From assembly GCA_018266775.1 (NCBI GenBank), contig JAFDZS010000006.1, forward strand, positions 144,953 through 208,952: DNA of 64,000 nt, given 5' to 3'. The stretch comes from Bacteroidota bacterium (GTDB lineage Bacteria > Bacteroidota > Bacteroidia > Chitinophagales > Chitinophagaceae). Of the stretch, positions 1 through 7,540 are shown piece after piece. Within the stretch, counting starts at the first letter, position 1. Each line of letters starts with the position of its first letter. The translations under genes and the position numbers were made by a program. The notes beneath the pieces are model-generated. The model made no database searches and was not told the DNA's origin. It saw only the letters and a program-made list of their open reading frames with translations.

Positions 1-23
1 TTATTTTATAAAAGAACTAAATG

Positions 24-47
24 CTGCAAGCTGGAGCTTGCAGTTAC
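24..47 (-). repeat. REP palindrome downstream of tRNA-Tyr
   Basis: A perfect 9-bp inverted repeat (CTGCAAGCTGGAGCTTGCAG, 24-43) lies just after tRNA-Tyr. Read on the minus strand it is preceded by GTAA plus two bases, exactly as the REP elements around the RAYT gene at 19775-20380, with which it shares the core GCTCCAGC. The GTAA starts two bases after the tRNA discriminator base. It has no T-run, so it is not an ordinary terminator. Confidence 0.75.
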
Positions 48-49
48 TG

Positions 50-132
50 TGGGCAGTGGTGGATTCGAACCACCGAAGTCGAAAGACAGCGGATTTACAG
101 TCCGCCCCATTTGGCCGCTCTGGAAACTGCCC
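50..132 (-). tRNA. tRNA-Tyr (GTA)
   Basis: The minus strand folds into an 83-nt class II tRNA. The 7-bp acceptor stem is GGGCAGT/ACTGCCC with discriminator A at position 50. The anticodon loop is CTGTAAA (anticodon GTA), and the T arm contains GGTTCGAATCC. The long variable arm suits tRNA-Tyr. CCA is not encoded. It follows tRNA-Thr in the same direction, 20 bp apart, so the two are probably co-transcribed. In many Bacteroidota this pair leads into tRNA-Gly, tuf and secE, which would lie off the left edge. Confidence 0.97.
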
Positions 133-152
133 ATGCCAAACAGGCTTATGGG

Positions 153-225
153 AGCCGAAGAAGGGAGTCGAACCCCCGACCTACTGATTACAAATCAGTT
201 GCTCTACCAACTGAGCTACTTCGGC
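153..225 (-). tRNA. tRNA-Thr (TGT)
   Basis: A 73-nt cloverleaf on the minus strand: acceptor stem GCCGAAG/CTTCGGC, D arm with AGCTCAGTTGGTAGAGC, anticodon loop TTTGTAA (anticodon TGT, reading ACA), T loop GGTTCGACTCC. CCA is not encoded. It is the first tRNA of the small minus-strand cluster; a candidate promoter lies at 358-386. Confidence 0.97.
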
Positions 226-357
226 TTATTTATTTCTGCATTTCAATTTTTGCTTGTGTTATCATCAGCACTCACAACATCATTTTCCCCTGTTCACACA
301 ATCAAAATTTTACAAAGAACTTTAGTGCACACCAATGCACCCTTTTTTTTGGGAAGG

Positions 358-386
358 CAAAGGTAAGTGAAAAAGGTTAATACAAA
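358..386 (-). promoter_or_regulatory. candidate promoter of the tRNA-Thr/tRNA-Tyr unit
   Basis: On the minus strand a TTTG (386-383) is followed after 17 bases by TACCTTTG (365-358), matching the Bacteroidota -33/-7 consensus TTTG...TAnnTTTG. The start point would be about 354, giving a leader of roughly 130 nt before tRNA-Thr. Confidence 0.5.
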
Positions 387-444
387 AATTTTGAAAAAGA
401 ATTTTTTAGAATTGATTTTACAAAATGTGTATAAAGGTGCGGAT

Positions 445-476
445 AAAAAAAATCCCGCCCCGGAAGCCGGGGCGGG
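445..476 (-). terminator. intrinsic terminator of hpf
   Basis: A GC-only 10-bp stem (CCCGCCCCGG, loop AAG, CCGGGGCGGG; 454-476) is followed on the minus strand by a T-tract. It sits 32 bp past the hpf stop codon and separates hpf from the tRNA genes. Confidence 0.9.
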
Positions 477-507
477 TTTAGCATTTTTTACAATCTGAGA
501 ATATGGT

Positions 508-807
508 CTACGCGGCCTGTTTTTCTTTTTTCCTTTTGATCTGGTTAATTACAGAATCCATTGCTACGTCAAAACTTTCTTCGAATGATTTGGATGATTG
601 TTTTACAAAGAATTCGTACCTGGGAATATGCACTTTAATTTCTGCAATTTTGTCTTTGATGGTGTGCACAACGTTATCTAATTTCAGGTATACATCCACT
701 TTAATGATTCTGTCATGAAACTGCGTCAATTTTGAAACCTTTTTCTCAATGTAAGAAACCAATTTTGAATCGGCATCAAAATGCACAGTTTGAATGTTTA
801 CGTTCAT
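508..807 (-). CDS. hpf: ribosome hibernation-promoting factor, HPF/YfiA family (short form)
   Basis: A 99-residue protein with the beta-alpha-beta-beta-beta-alpha pattern of the short HPF/YfiA (RaiA) family, which binds the decoding region of idle 30S subunits and helps store or shut down ribosomes in stationary phase. The N-terminus MNVNIQTVHFDAD, the central KIAEIKVHIPRYEFFVK strand and the basic C-terminal helix ending NQIKRKKEK fit the family. The long-HPF C-terminal dimerisation domain is absent. It lies downstream of rpsU and xerC on the same strand, 224 bp from xerC, and upstream of the tRNA cluster, an order common in Bacteroidota. A strong terminator follows. Family assignment is secure; the physiological role is inferred from the family. 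Confidence 0.93.
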   Translation of the reverse strand: MNVNIQTVHFDADSKLVSYIEKKVSKLTQFHDRIIKVDVYLKLDNVVHTIKDKIAEIKVHIPRYEFFVKQSSKSFEESFDVAMDSVINQIKRKKEKQAA

Positions 808-1031
808 ACTTCTGATTTTAATCTGTTAACAATAATGTGAAAGAACTGAGGGGTAACTTAACTTAAATCATAGGCAATCTGTTAAGGGTTTTTACTGGTT
901 ATTGATTGGATAATGAAGTTAATATTTGAAACGTACTTTACAAAAAAAAATTTCATGGGCGGTGCTATAATTTTATTGCGCTCCTGATCAAAAAAAGGTA
1001 TAACCCAGGGCCGTCGGAATCTTATTTTTTT

Positions 1032-1934
1032 TCAGGCTTTGGGGTGTGCTTTTTTATGAATGTCTTTCAGCTTTTCTATGGTATTATGTGTGTATATCTG
1101 TGTGGCAGCAAGGCTGCTGTGCCCCAGTAACTCTTTTACCGCATTCAGGTCGGCCCCGTTGTTCATTAAATGCGTGGCAAAGGTATGGCGGAGAACATGC
1201 GGACTTTTCTTATCAATAGTAGTAACCAGCGCCAGGTATTTATTTACACTGGCATAAACATACCGCGGATTCAACTTTTTGCCTTTTTCATTTACCAACA
1301 ATACTTCGGACTCGACAATTTCAAATTTCTGTTTTTTTGCTTTTATATAATCATGTATGTCCCGGAGCAGCGCTTCTCCTACAGGGATGATCCGCTCTTT
1401 ATTCCCTTTTCCCAATACCTTTAATGTTTTCCTGGCCGTATCAATATGGTTTTCTTTCAGGCTTACCAGCTCTGCCCGCCGCATTCCTGTTTGGTATAGC
1501 AACTGCATCAGCAAACGGTCTGTTTTTCCCTGCCAGTCGTCCGGAAATTCTACATAATCAAATAAAGTATTAATGTCGCTTTTCTCAACAAATTGCGGCA
1601 ACCGTTTGCTGACTTTTGGTGCAACAATAGTTCCCATTGGGCTTACTGTTATATGTTCCTCCCTTAAAAGAAATTTAAAAAAGGAACGCAGTGCAGAAAT
1701 TTTCCTGTTGATGGATTTAGATTCCATGCCGCCGTCTTTCAGGCTGGCCAGCCAGGTACGCACAATAGCAGGTTTGACGTCTATTACCGCCAATGAGCCA
1801 AAAGTGCTGTCAGTAAAAGTGGAAAATGCAGAAAGGTCATTTTCATAAGAGAGAACAGTATGCTGGGAATACCGTTTCTGGAACTTGAGGTAAACTAAAA
1901 ATTCCTGTATGGCCTGGGGGATACTTATAGGCAT
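1032..1934 (-). CDS. xerC: tyrosine recombinase XerC/XerD type
   Basis: A 300-residue site-specific tyrosine recombinase. Residues 5-90 form the SAM-like core-binding domain and about 110-295 the catalytic domain. All catalytic residues are visible: R152 (TGMRRAEL), K176 (GKGNKER), H246 and R249 (HVLRH), H272 (LLGHSS) and the nucleophile Y281 (IYTH). Length and context (next to rpsU and hpf, no integron or phage genes) point to the housekeeping Xer recombinase that resolves chromosome dimers at dif rather than to an integrase. It follows rpsU by 65 bp, and a terminator hairpin fills that gap, so its expression may depend on read-through. XerC versus XerD cannot be decided from this gene alone. 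Confidence 0.92.
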   Translation of the reverse strand: MPISIPQAIQEFLVYLKFQKRYSQHTVLSYENDLSAFSTFTDSTFGSLAVIDVKPAIVRTWLASLKDGGMESKSINRKISALRSFFKFLLREEHITVSPMGTIVAPKVSKRLPQFVEKSDINTLFDYVEFPDDWQGKTDRLLMQLLYQTGMRRAELVSLKENHIDTARKTLKVLGKGNKERIIPVGEALLRDIHDYIKAKKQKFEIVESEVLLVNEKGKKLNPRYVYASVNKYLALVTTIDKKSPHVLRHTFATHLMNNGADLNAVKELLGHSSLAATQIYTHNTIEKLKDIHKKAHPKA

Positions 1935-1974
1935 AAAAAAACTGATACCCGAAGTTACAATAACCGGGTATCAG
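1935..1974 (-). terminator. terminator/attenuator between rpsU and xerC
   Basis: On the minus strand a 10-bp stem CTGATACCCG/CGGGTATCAG (1974-1965 with 1951-1942, 13-nt loop) is followed by seven T residues ending right at the xerC start codon (1934). It should end most rpsU transcripts and leave xerC to partial read-through. Confidence 0.8.
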
Positions 1975-1999
1975 TTCAGTATTTAAATTTTGTTAGATT

Positions 2000-2194
2000 T
2001 TAGTCAATCCTGCCGGATGTTACCTGATCTTTATAGATTGCCTTTAAAATCTCCTTACGACGCCTTACAGATGGTTTTGTAAAGGACTGCCTGTCTCTCA
2101 ACTGTAACAGAATTTTGCTTTTTTCAAATTTCTTTTTGTACTTCTTGAGCGCCTTGTCGATGTTTTCGCAATCTTTTGAATCGATGATTAACAT
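2000..2194 (-). CDS. rpsU: 30S ribosomal protein bS21
   Basis: A 64-residue basic protein typical of bS21: MLIIDSKDCENIDKALKKYK at the start, then QLRDRQSFTKPSVRRRKE in the middle. The frame is open further upstream, but the start at 2194 is fixed by the family N-terminus and by a near-perfect Shine-Dalgarno sequence 9 bases upstream. bS21 sits by the anti-SD region on the 30S platform. In Bacteroidota, work on Flavobacterium johnsoniae showed that bS21, bS18 and bS6 sequester the 16S 3' tail, and rpsU keeps a strong SD that could sense bS21 shortage. The sequence here fits that model. The promoter -7 box is at 2249-2256 and a terminator follows. Confidence 0.95.
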   Translation of the reverse strand: MLIIDSKDCENIDKALKKYKKKFEKSKILLQLRDRQSFTKPSVRRRKEILKAIYKDQVTSGRID

Positions 2195-2203
2195 ATTGTA
2201 TAT

Positions 2204-2212
2204 ACCTCCTTT
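2204..2212 (-). promoter_or_regulatory. strong Shine-Dalgarno sequence of rpsU
   Basis: Minus-strand AAAGGAGGT, 9 bases before the rpsU ATG, is complementary over nine bases to the usual 16S rRNA 3' end (ACCUCCUUU). Hardly any other gene in this window has a recognisable SD, so this one is likely regulatory (bS21 autogenous control) and also decides the start codon. Confidence 0.85.
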
Positions 2213-2248
2213 AGGTGATTTTAACGCCGTTATTTCAACAGCGGGCCG

Positions 2249-2256
2249 CAAAGATA
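2249..2256 (-). promoter_or_regulatory. -7 promoter element of rpsU
   Basis: TATCTTTG on the minus strand, a full match to the Bacteroidota -7 consensus TAnnTTTG. Transcription would begin near 2245, giving a leader of about 50 nt that contains the SD. No convincing -33 element was seen. Confidence 0.6.
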
Positions 2257-2309
2257 ACAGAAATATTTAAAAAATGAAAATCTTACCGGCAATTTCCGAA
2301 ATTTGGGGC

Positions 2310-2897
2310 ATGTTTACAGGCATCATTGAAAAAACAGGTATGGTAACCGCCATTACCCAATCGGGCACCAACAGGACATTCTGGATCAGCTCCCTTATTT
2401 CCAACGAATTAAAAATTGACCAAAGCCTCAGCCATAACGGCGTATGTTTAACTGTTGAAGAGACCAGGGACGGCCAGCACCGGGTGACCGCCATTGAAGA
2501 AACGCTTGCCAAAACCAACTTGGGAAAATGGGAAACGGGTACAATCGTCAACCTGGAAAGATGCATGCCCATGAACGGACGGCTGGATGGCCACATTGTA
2601 CAGGGACATGTAGATACAGTAGCGACCTGCCTTGATGTGGTGGAGAAGCAGGGCAGTTGGGAATATACTTTCAGTTTTGCTGAACAATTTGCCCCGCTGC
2701 TAATTGAAAAAGGATCTATCAGCCTGAACGGTATCAGTCTTACGTTGTTCAATGTGGGATTGAGCCAATTCTCCGTTGCTATTATTCCTTACACTTACGA
2801 ACACACCAACATGAATGGATTAAAAAAAGGAGACATCGTCAATATCGAATTTGATATGCTGGGCAAATATGTTAACCGGCTGATGCAGTTGCGCTGA
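2310..2897 (+). CDS. ribE: riboflavin synthase, alpha subunit
   Basis: A 195-residue protein that converts two 6,7-dimethyl-8-ribityllumazine molecules to riboflavin. It has the two tandem lumazine-binding barrels: the first begins MFTGIIEKTG and contains NGVCLTV, the second contains GHIVQGHVDT and KGSISLNGISLTL. The conserved MFTGIIE N-terminus sets the start at 2310, although the frame is open from 2274. Length is normal for the enzyme (195-215). It stands alone here with no other rib genes nearby. Its 3' end overlaps the convergent methyltransferase gene by 26 bp. The symbol follows Bacillus usage (ribC in E. coli). Confidence 0.95.
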   Translation: MFTGIIEKTGMVTAITQSGTNRTFWISSLISNELKIDQSLSHNGVCLTVEETRDGQHRVTAIEETLAKTNLGKWETGTIVNLERCMPMNGRLDGHIVQGHVDTVATCLDVVEKQGSWEYTFSFAEQFAPLLIEKGSISLNGISLTLFNVGLSQFSVAIIPYTYEHTNMNGLKKGDIVNIEFDMLGKYVNRLMQLR

Positions 2898-3708
2898 GTT
2901 TCTTTTGAACGATCCAGGTATCCTGCATACCATGAATACTTTCTTTCGTCCCGCCTGGAATAAACTTCAATAATGTAAAAGCAGCCAGTAACTTTTTCAT
3001 ATAGGCTTCCGGTTGAAACGCTGCAAATACGCGGTGCCCTTCTGTTTCCGAAGCTCTTATTACAAGTTCCCCATTCTCAAAAAACTCACATTCTTCCGGT
3101 AATAATTTATGCTTGAACTGGTTTCCCTGTGTTGTCAATAATAAAACGCCGCCAGGCTTAAGAATTCTTTCCAGCTCAGCAATCCATTTTTCATGATTTA
3201 TTGCAGAAAGGTGAGTGATGATGGATAATGCATACACACCATCTAATGCGGCAGGCTGAAATATGGTGGGCGGCTCCAGTTCGTTTCTAAAAAACTGGAT
3301 ACCTGTAATATTTTTACTGCACCAGTTTACATAAGCTGCATTATAATCGCATCCAAAAACATGCTGTTGTACAGGCAATAATCCCGGGATATGCCTGACT
3401 ACCCGTGCTGGCCCACAACCCCAATCCAATAGCGATTTTCCTGGTTCAGAAAAATTAATATGTAATCCCAATTCATTGAGAATTTCTTTTGCTGTTTGTA
3501 AACCATCTTCATGGTAATCGCGATAATGTACCGCATAAGTTTCGTACATGAAATACGGCGGGGGAAAGATAAAGCCGGGGTGTTTTTTTTGAAATTGGTT
3601 GTTATCCGAATAATTTTTTAGATACTCCAAATAATACCTCAGCTTATCTGCCCATGCAGACAATCTTATTTTTCTTATCAACCGGCTGATGTATTTTGTA
3701 CCTTTCAT
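2872..3708 (-). CDS. class I SAM-dependent methyltransferase
   Basis: A 278-residue soluble protein with a Rossmann-type methyltransferase domain at about 85-215. SAM-binding motif I is SLLDWGCGPARV (92-103), the acidic end of strand 2 is FGCDYN, and the post-motif region has ERILKPGGVLLLTTQG. The N-terminal 60 residues are basic and aromatic. The substrate is unknown. Its neighbours (a GT2 enzyme of the Dpm1 type, a second methyltransferase and a YfhO-like protein) suggest modification of a lipid-linked or surface glycan. It is convergent with and overlaps riboflavin synthase by 26 bp, and diverges from the GT2 gene. Confidence 0.85.
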   Translation of the reverse strand: MKGTKYISRLIRKIRLSAWADKLRYYLEYLKNYSDNNQFQKKHPGFIFPPPYFMYETYAVHYRDYHEDGLQTAKEILNELGLHINFSEPGKSLLDWGCGPARVVRHIPGLLPVQQHVFGCDYNAAYVNWCSKNITGIQFFRNELEPPTIFQPAALDGVYALSIITHLSAINHEKWIAELERILKPGGVLLLTTQGNQFKHKLLPEECEFFENGELVIRASETEGHRVFAAFQPEAYMKKLLAAFTLLKFIPGGTKESIHGMQDTWIVQKKLSATASAG

Positions 3709-3712
3709 GCTT

Positions 3713-3720
3713 TATCTTTG
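3713..3720 (+). promoter_or_regulatory. candidate -7 element for the GT2 gene
   Basis: TATCTTTG on the plus strand matches the -7 consensus. The nearest TTTG lies 14 bases upstream, shorter than the usual spacing, so support is limited. The leader would be about 80 nt. Confidence 0.35.
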
Positions 3721-3803
3721 AATTGCAGGCTGTTTTATTTTAAAGCCTAAATATAAAGTTAATCTCTGCTTTTAAAGCGTTATACAACCGCAAACTTATT
3801 GAA

Positions 3804-4721
3804 ATGAAATTGCTCAGTGTCATTATTCCTGTTTTTAATGAGTATGAGAATATTACTGCGGTGCAGGATGAGTTGTACAAATATTGTGGAGACAACTTTG
3901 AAATCATTTTCGTAAACGATGGCAGTACCGACAACACGTTACTTGTCATCATGGATCTTGCACAAAAAGACTCCCGCATTAAATGTATTTCACTCAGCAG
4001 GAATTTTGGACACCAGAATGCATTAATGGCTGGTCTGAATGAAGCTAAAGGAGATGTGATCGTTACTATGGACGGCGACCTTCAACACCCTCCCTCCCTT
4101 ATTCCAGCATTGTTACAGGAAATTAATAATGGAAATGATATTGTGTTTACCAAAAGGCAATCAACTGCAGATATTGGTATTGTCAAAAAAATGATGAGCA
4201 GTATCTTTTACCGTTTTATCAATTTCATTTCCGACACCCGTATTGAACCCAACGTTTCTGATTTTAAAGCATTCAACAGGAAAGTGCTCGAAAGCATTTT
4301 ATTGTTTAAAGAAAGGGAACTCTTTTTGAGGGGAATCTTTAGCTGGGTAGGTTACACGAGCACCACAGTTGATTTTACAGCACCAGCAAGAAAATATGGC
4401 CGGACCAAATATTCATTTGGCAAAATGTTGAAACTTGCGTTAAAGGGAACCATTTCATTCAGTTTTAAACCACTACGGCTGGCTTTATTTATTGGCTGCT
4501 GTATTTCGCTGGCAGCATTTGGGTTTGGCATTTTTGCGTTGGTTTCCTATTACAGGGGTAATACCATTCCCGGTTGGGCTTCACTTATTATCGCGGTAAT
4601 GCTGCTTGGCGGAACACAACTTTTAGCCATTGGATTATTAGGGGAATACATTGCAGGTTTATTTACAGAAAGCAAGCAACGACCGTTGTACCTGATAAAC
4701 AAAAAAATCAACCTGGAATAA
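3804..4721 (+). CDS. glycosyltransferase family 2, Dpm1/GtrB type
   Basis: A 305-residue inverting GT2 enzyme of the polyprenyl-phosphate glycosyltransferase group. The N-terminal GT-A domain (1-220) starts SVIIPVFNEYENI, carries FVNDGSTDNT and the metal-binding DGD (TMDGDLQHPP, D90/D92), and has the group-typical KYGRTKYSFGKM region. Two membrane helices follow at about 228-252 and 260-290 before a short basic tail. Such enzymes move a sugar from a nucleotide donor to undecaprenyl phosphate on the inner face of the membrane. The YfhO-like GT-C protein encoded nearby could use such a donor; this is inference. The sugar is not predictable. Confidence 0.9.
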   Translation: MKLLSVIIPVFNEYENITAVQDELYKYCGDNFEIIFVNDGSTDNTLLVIMDLAQKDSRIKCISLSRNFGHQNALMAGLNEAKGDVIVTMDGDLQHPPSLIPALLQEINNGNDIVFTKRQSTADIGIVKKMMSSIFYRFINFISDTRIEPNVSDFKAFNRKVLESILLFKERELFLRGIFSWVGYTSTTVDFTAPARKYGRTKYSFGKMLKLALKGTISFSFKPLRLALFIGCCISLAAFGFGIFALVSYYRGNTIPGWASLIIAVMLLGGTQLLAIGLLGEYIAGLFTESKQRPLYLINKKINLE

Positions 4722-4723
4722 GT

Positions 4724-5422
4724 TTATTTCTGCACCTGCAAAAAATATTGACCACCCAACGGCAACCATTGCATTGCCCGCTCCATAAAAATCAGTTTCG
4801 ACAGCATTCCTTTTCTCGGAAAAAAAATAATAAAGCGGTTGTTTTTTATAGTGAAGCCATTGCGTTGCAATAATTTTTTCGTGTACCCATTACCCAATAG
4901 TTTTGCATCTTTATCAAACACACAGGTATTTACCAGGTGTTTGGTTACAGGATTCAGTGGATTATGTTCGAACACATAAAGTCTTCCACCTTTTTTCAAT
5001 ACACGGCAGATTTCCTGTAAAAGGCCGTCGTGCAAATCAAATGAAACATGATGCAACACCCCGGCCATAAATACAATATCCTGAGAATCATTTTCCACCG
5101 GTATATGGCTTCCGTCGTACACTTCAAAACTTGCCTGTAATTCATCTCTTGCCTTTGCTTTTTCAATGCTGTTGGCAGACACATCTATTCCTTTAACATT
5201 CCATCGCGAAAAATACTCCTGCATAAAAAGTTCTGTTGCTCCATCCCCACATCCAACATCGAGCACCTGTAAAGGTTCATCCTTTTCAAACGGCAGCAAC
5301 AATTTCACTTTCATTTCGGCAAAATAAAAACTATCGGCACCGGACATTTTTATATTCTGTGTATGAATATTGCGATAGTCTCCGGCGAAGCCATCAAAAT
5401 CATCGAAAGTTCTTTCACCCAT
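4724..5422 (-). CDS. class I SAM-dependent methyltransferase
   Basis: A 232-residue methyltransferase with motif I VLDVGCGDGATELF, strand-2 acidic motif VKGIDVS, motif DIVFMAGVLHHV and post-motif EICRVLKKGGRLYVFEHNPLNP, the last resembling UbiE/Coq5-like and sugar or lipid methyltransferases. The start is placed at MGERTFDDF (5422). An upstream ATG at 5455 would add 11 residues and overlap the start of the divergent membrane-protein gene. Its stop lies 2 bp from the stop of the convergent GT2 gene. The substrate is unknown; the neighbours suggest cell-surface glycan or lipid. Confidence 0.85.
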   Translation of the reverse strand: MGERTFDDFDGFAGDYRNIHTQNIKMSGADSFYFAEMKVKLLLPFEKDEPLQVLDVGCGDGATELFMQEYFSRWNVKGIDVSANSIEKAKARDELQASFEVYDGSHIPVENDSQDIVFMAGVLHHVSFDLHDGLLQEICRVLKKGGRLYVFEHNPLNPVTKHLVNTCVFDKDAKLLGNGYTKKLLQRNGFTIKNNRFIIFFPRKGMLSKLIFMERAMQWLPLGGQYFLQVQK

Positions 5423-5449
5423 TGTTGCAGAATGCTGTATTTTTATTCC

Positions 5450-7540
5450 ATGCAATTTAACACAAATTCAAAGAGGCTTTCATTAAATACTATAGTGTTT
5501 TTTGCTGTTGTGCTTTTTATTGCATTTTTACCCATTTCTTCTTTTTTATTTTTTTTAAAGAACGATGCATTCAATGGGTATTTTCCTCCTAAGTTTTTTA
5601 TGAGCGAAAGCATCCATTCAGGCTTTTTGCCTTTATGGAATCCTTATATCAATTACGGCATTCCGCAATATGGCGATATGAGCAGTGGTTACTGGAGCCC
5701 CATTACCTGGTTGGTAGCATCAACAGTTGGTTACAACGCATACACCCTGACTACTGAAGTTTTATTATACATTTTACTGGGCGGGTTGGGCATGTATCAA
5801 TTAACCGGTTACTGGAAACTGAACAGAACAGTGCGTATCATCGCCGGTTTATCTTTTATGTGCAGTGGATTTACTATTGGGCATTTGCAACACTTTAACT
5901 GGCTTAGCGGTGCCGCATTTTTGCCCTGGAGCTTGTACTGTTTTCTTCAATTACAGCAACATTATTCTTTTAAAAAAGCAGTTACCGCAGCATTAAGCTT
6001 TTATATGTTCATCGCATCGGCCCATCCTGGCATAATCATCAGCGCCGTTTATTTTTTTATTGCCGTAATGCTGTTTGTATTATTTAAAAAAGATGACGGG
6101 TTGCCACTTCAAAAAAAAATCTTCAATGCGGTAAAACATAATTCTATTTTCATTGCGCTGCTGTTATTACTCTGCGCTGGTATGATCATCGGTTATGCAG
6201 ACATACTCCCGCATTTTGTACGCAGCGAAAAGATCAGCCTTTCTTCTTCCCTGTCTAACCCAACGAATTTGCAAAGTTGGGTCAGCATTTTATTTCCATT
6301 AAGCACTGTAAAAAATGATTCATTTTTTAATACTGACATCAGCATGCGCAATTGTTATTTTGGTTTACTGTTGTTTATATTTTTTATTATTGCGTTGACA
6401 GGAAAGAAAACCAGTTGGCAAAAATTTCTGCTTGGCACCGGTATAGTGTTTGCGTTATTATCTTCTGGCGGCATATTTAAAACATTTGCTTATAAGTTCA
6501 TCCCATTAATAGGTTATGTTCGGTTGAATGGAGAGTTCAGGATATTCAGTATGTTTTGTTTTATAGTGGTTGCAGCAATCTCGCTTAACCAATTTTTTGA
6601 ACAAAAAGATATTTACAAAAAAAAAACTGCTTGGATTCTGAACACCATTTCTATTGTCACAGTAATAACAGTGATCACTTTCGCATTCATAGCTATAATC
6701 AAAAGAGACAGCATTATATTTCGTCTTACCGAAATAATGGCTTCTGCCGGATTACCGGGAAAGCTGAAAGCGGCTATTGATGGATTAAGTTTTTATGATT
6801 GCTTATGGATTCAGGGATTGGTACAATTGGCGCTGCTCTTATTGATTAAATACAGTTTGGGAAAAGACAAAGCAAAATTGCTGATACCCATTGTTGTTGC
6901 AGATATTGTTATTGCGAGCCTGCTTAATATTCCTTTTACAGGAGCCGGTAAAGCCTCTGTAAAAGATGTGCAGGCCGTTCTCAATACATCTCCGCATGGC
7001 ATACCCGCTCCTGCCATGCAACCCCTGGCGATGAATGATACTTTAACTACAGATGCAAAAGGATTAGTGGGCGACTGGAGTATGTATAACAAACAAATTG
7101 GCACGAAAGAAGCTGTGCCCTATCCAATAGCCCTGCATAACATGAATGCGTATTTTGAATTGATAAAAACCAACCCACGAAAAGCTTATGCTGATCAACC
7201 GTTTCTATTTGTTTCCGGAGACAGCAGCAGTCAACTTATTTTAGAACATTATTCACCCAACTCAATCAATGTAAAGGCTACATGCAACAACAATTGTTCT
7301 TTAGTATTAAAACAAAACTATTACCCGCATTGGTTTTATAGTGATGGACAAAAAATGAGCCCGATAGATTCTTTTGGCATCAGCTTTATGCAGGCACCTT
7401 TACACAAAGGCACACAAACTATCCGTTTTGAATTTGATCCTGCAGTAGTAAAATGGGCAATGCTTATCAGCCTGGCACTTTTTATCACTTACGCTGTGCT
7501 GGCAGTATTCATTAAAACTAAACCGCCCGACCTTTCATAG
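5450..7540 (+). CDS. YfhO-like multi-pass membrane protein (GT-C fold)
   Basis: About 696 residues with roughly 13 hydrophobic segments spread over 15-460 and a last one near 675-692. A long first extracytoplasmic loop reads FPPKFFMSESIHSGFLPLWNPYINYGIPQYGDMSSGYWSPI, the hallmark of the YfhO family, which is thought to include polyprenyl-phosphate-dependent glycosyltransferases acting outside the cytoplasmic membrane. The C-terminal 200 residues form a soluble beta-rich domain. The start is taken at 5450; the frame is open from 5363 but that part overlaps the divergent methyltransferase gene. TATTTTTA at 5438-5445 ends only four bases before this ATG, so the mRNA may be leaderless. Substrate and donor are unknown. 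Confidence 0.8.
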   Translation: MQFNTNSKRLSLNTIVFFAVVLFIAFLPISSFLFFLKNDAFNGYFPPKFFMSESIHSGFLPLWNPYINYGIPQYGDMSSGYWSPITWLVASTVGYNAYTLTTEVLLYILLGGLGMYQLTGYWKLNRTVRIIAGLSFMCSGFTIGHLQHFNWLSGAAFLPWSLYCFLQLQQHYSFKKAVTAALSFYMFIASAHPGIIISAVYFFIAVMLFVLFKKDDGLPLQKKIFNAVKHNSIFIALLLLLCAGMIIGYADILPHFVRSEKISLSSSLSNPTNLQSWVSILFPLSTVKNDSFFNTDISMRNCYFGLLLFIFFIIALTGKKTSWQKFLLGTGIVFALLSSGGIFKTFAYKFIPLIGYVRLNGEFRIFSMFCFIVVAAISLNQFFEQKDIYKKKTAWILNTISIVTVITVITFAFIAIIKRDSIIFRLTEIMASAGLPGKLKAAIDGLSFYDCLWIQGLVQLALLLLIKYSLGKDKAKLLIPIVVADIVIASLLNIPFTGAGKASVKDVQAVLNTSPHGIPAPAMQPLAMNDTLTTDAKGLVGDWSMYNKQIGTKEAVPYPIALHNMNAYFELIKTNPRKAYADQPFLFVSGDSSSQLILEHYSPNSINVKATCNNNCSLVLKQNYYPHWFYSDGQKMSPIDSFGISFMQAPLHKGTQTIRFEFDPAVVKWAMLISLALFITYAVLAVFIKTKPPDLS

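Noticed and set aside
1032..1934. Phage or integrative-element integrase next to tRNA genes
   Set aside because: The neighbours are housekeeping genes, there is no attachment-site duplication of the tRNA 3' ends visible, and the protein has the length and motifs of XerC/XerD.
2220..2310. FMN riboswitch before riboflavin synthase
   Set aside because: The gap is only about 115 bp, contains the rpsU promoter on the other strand, and shows none of the conserved FMN-element helices.
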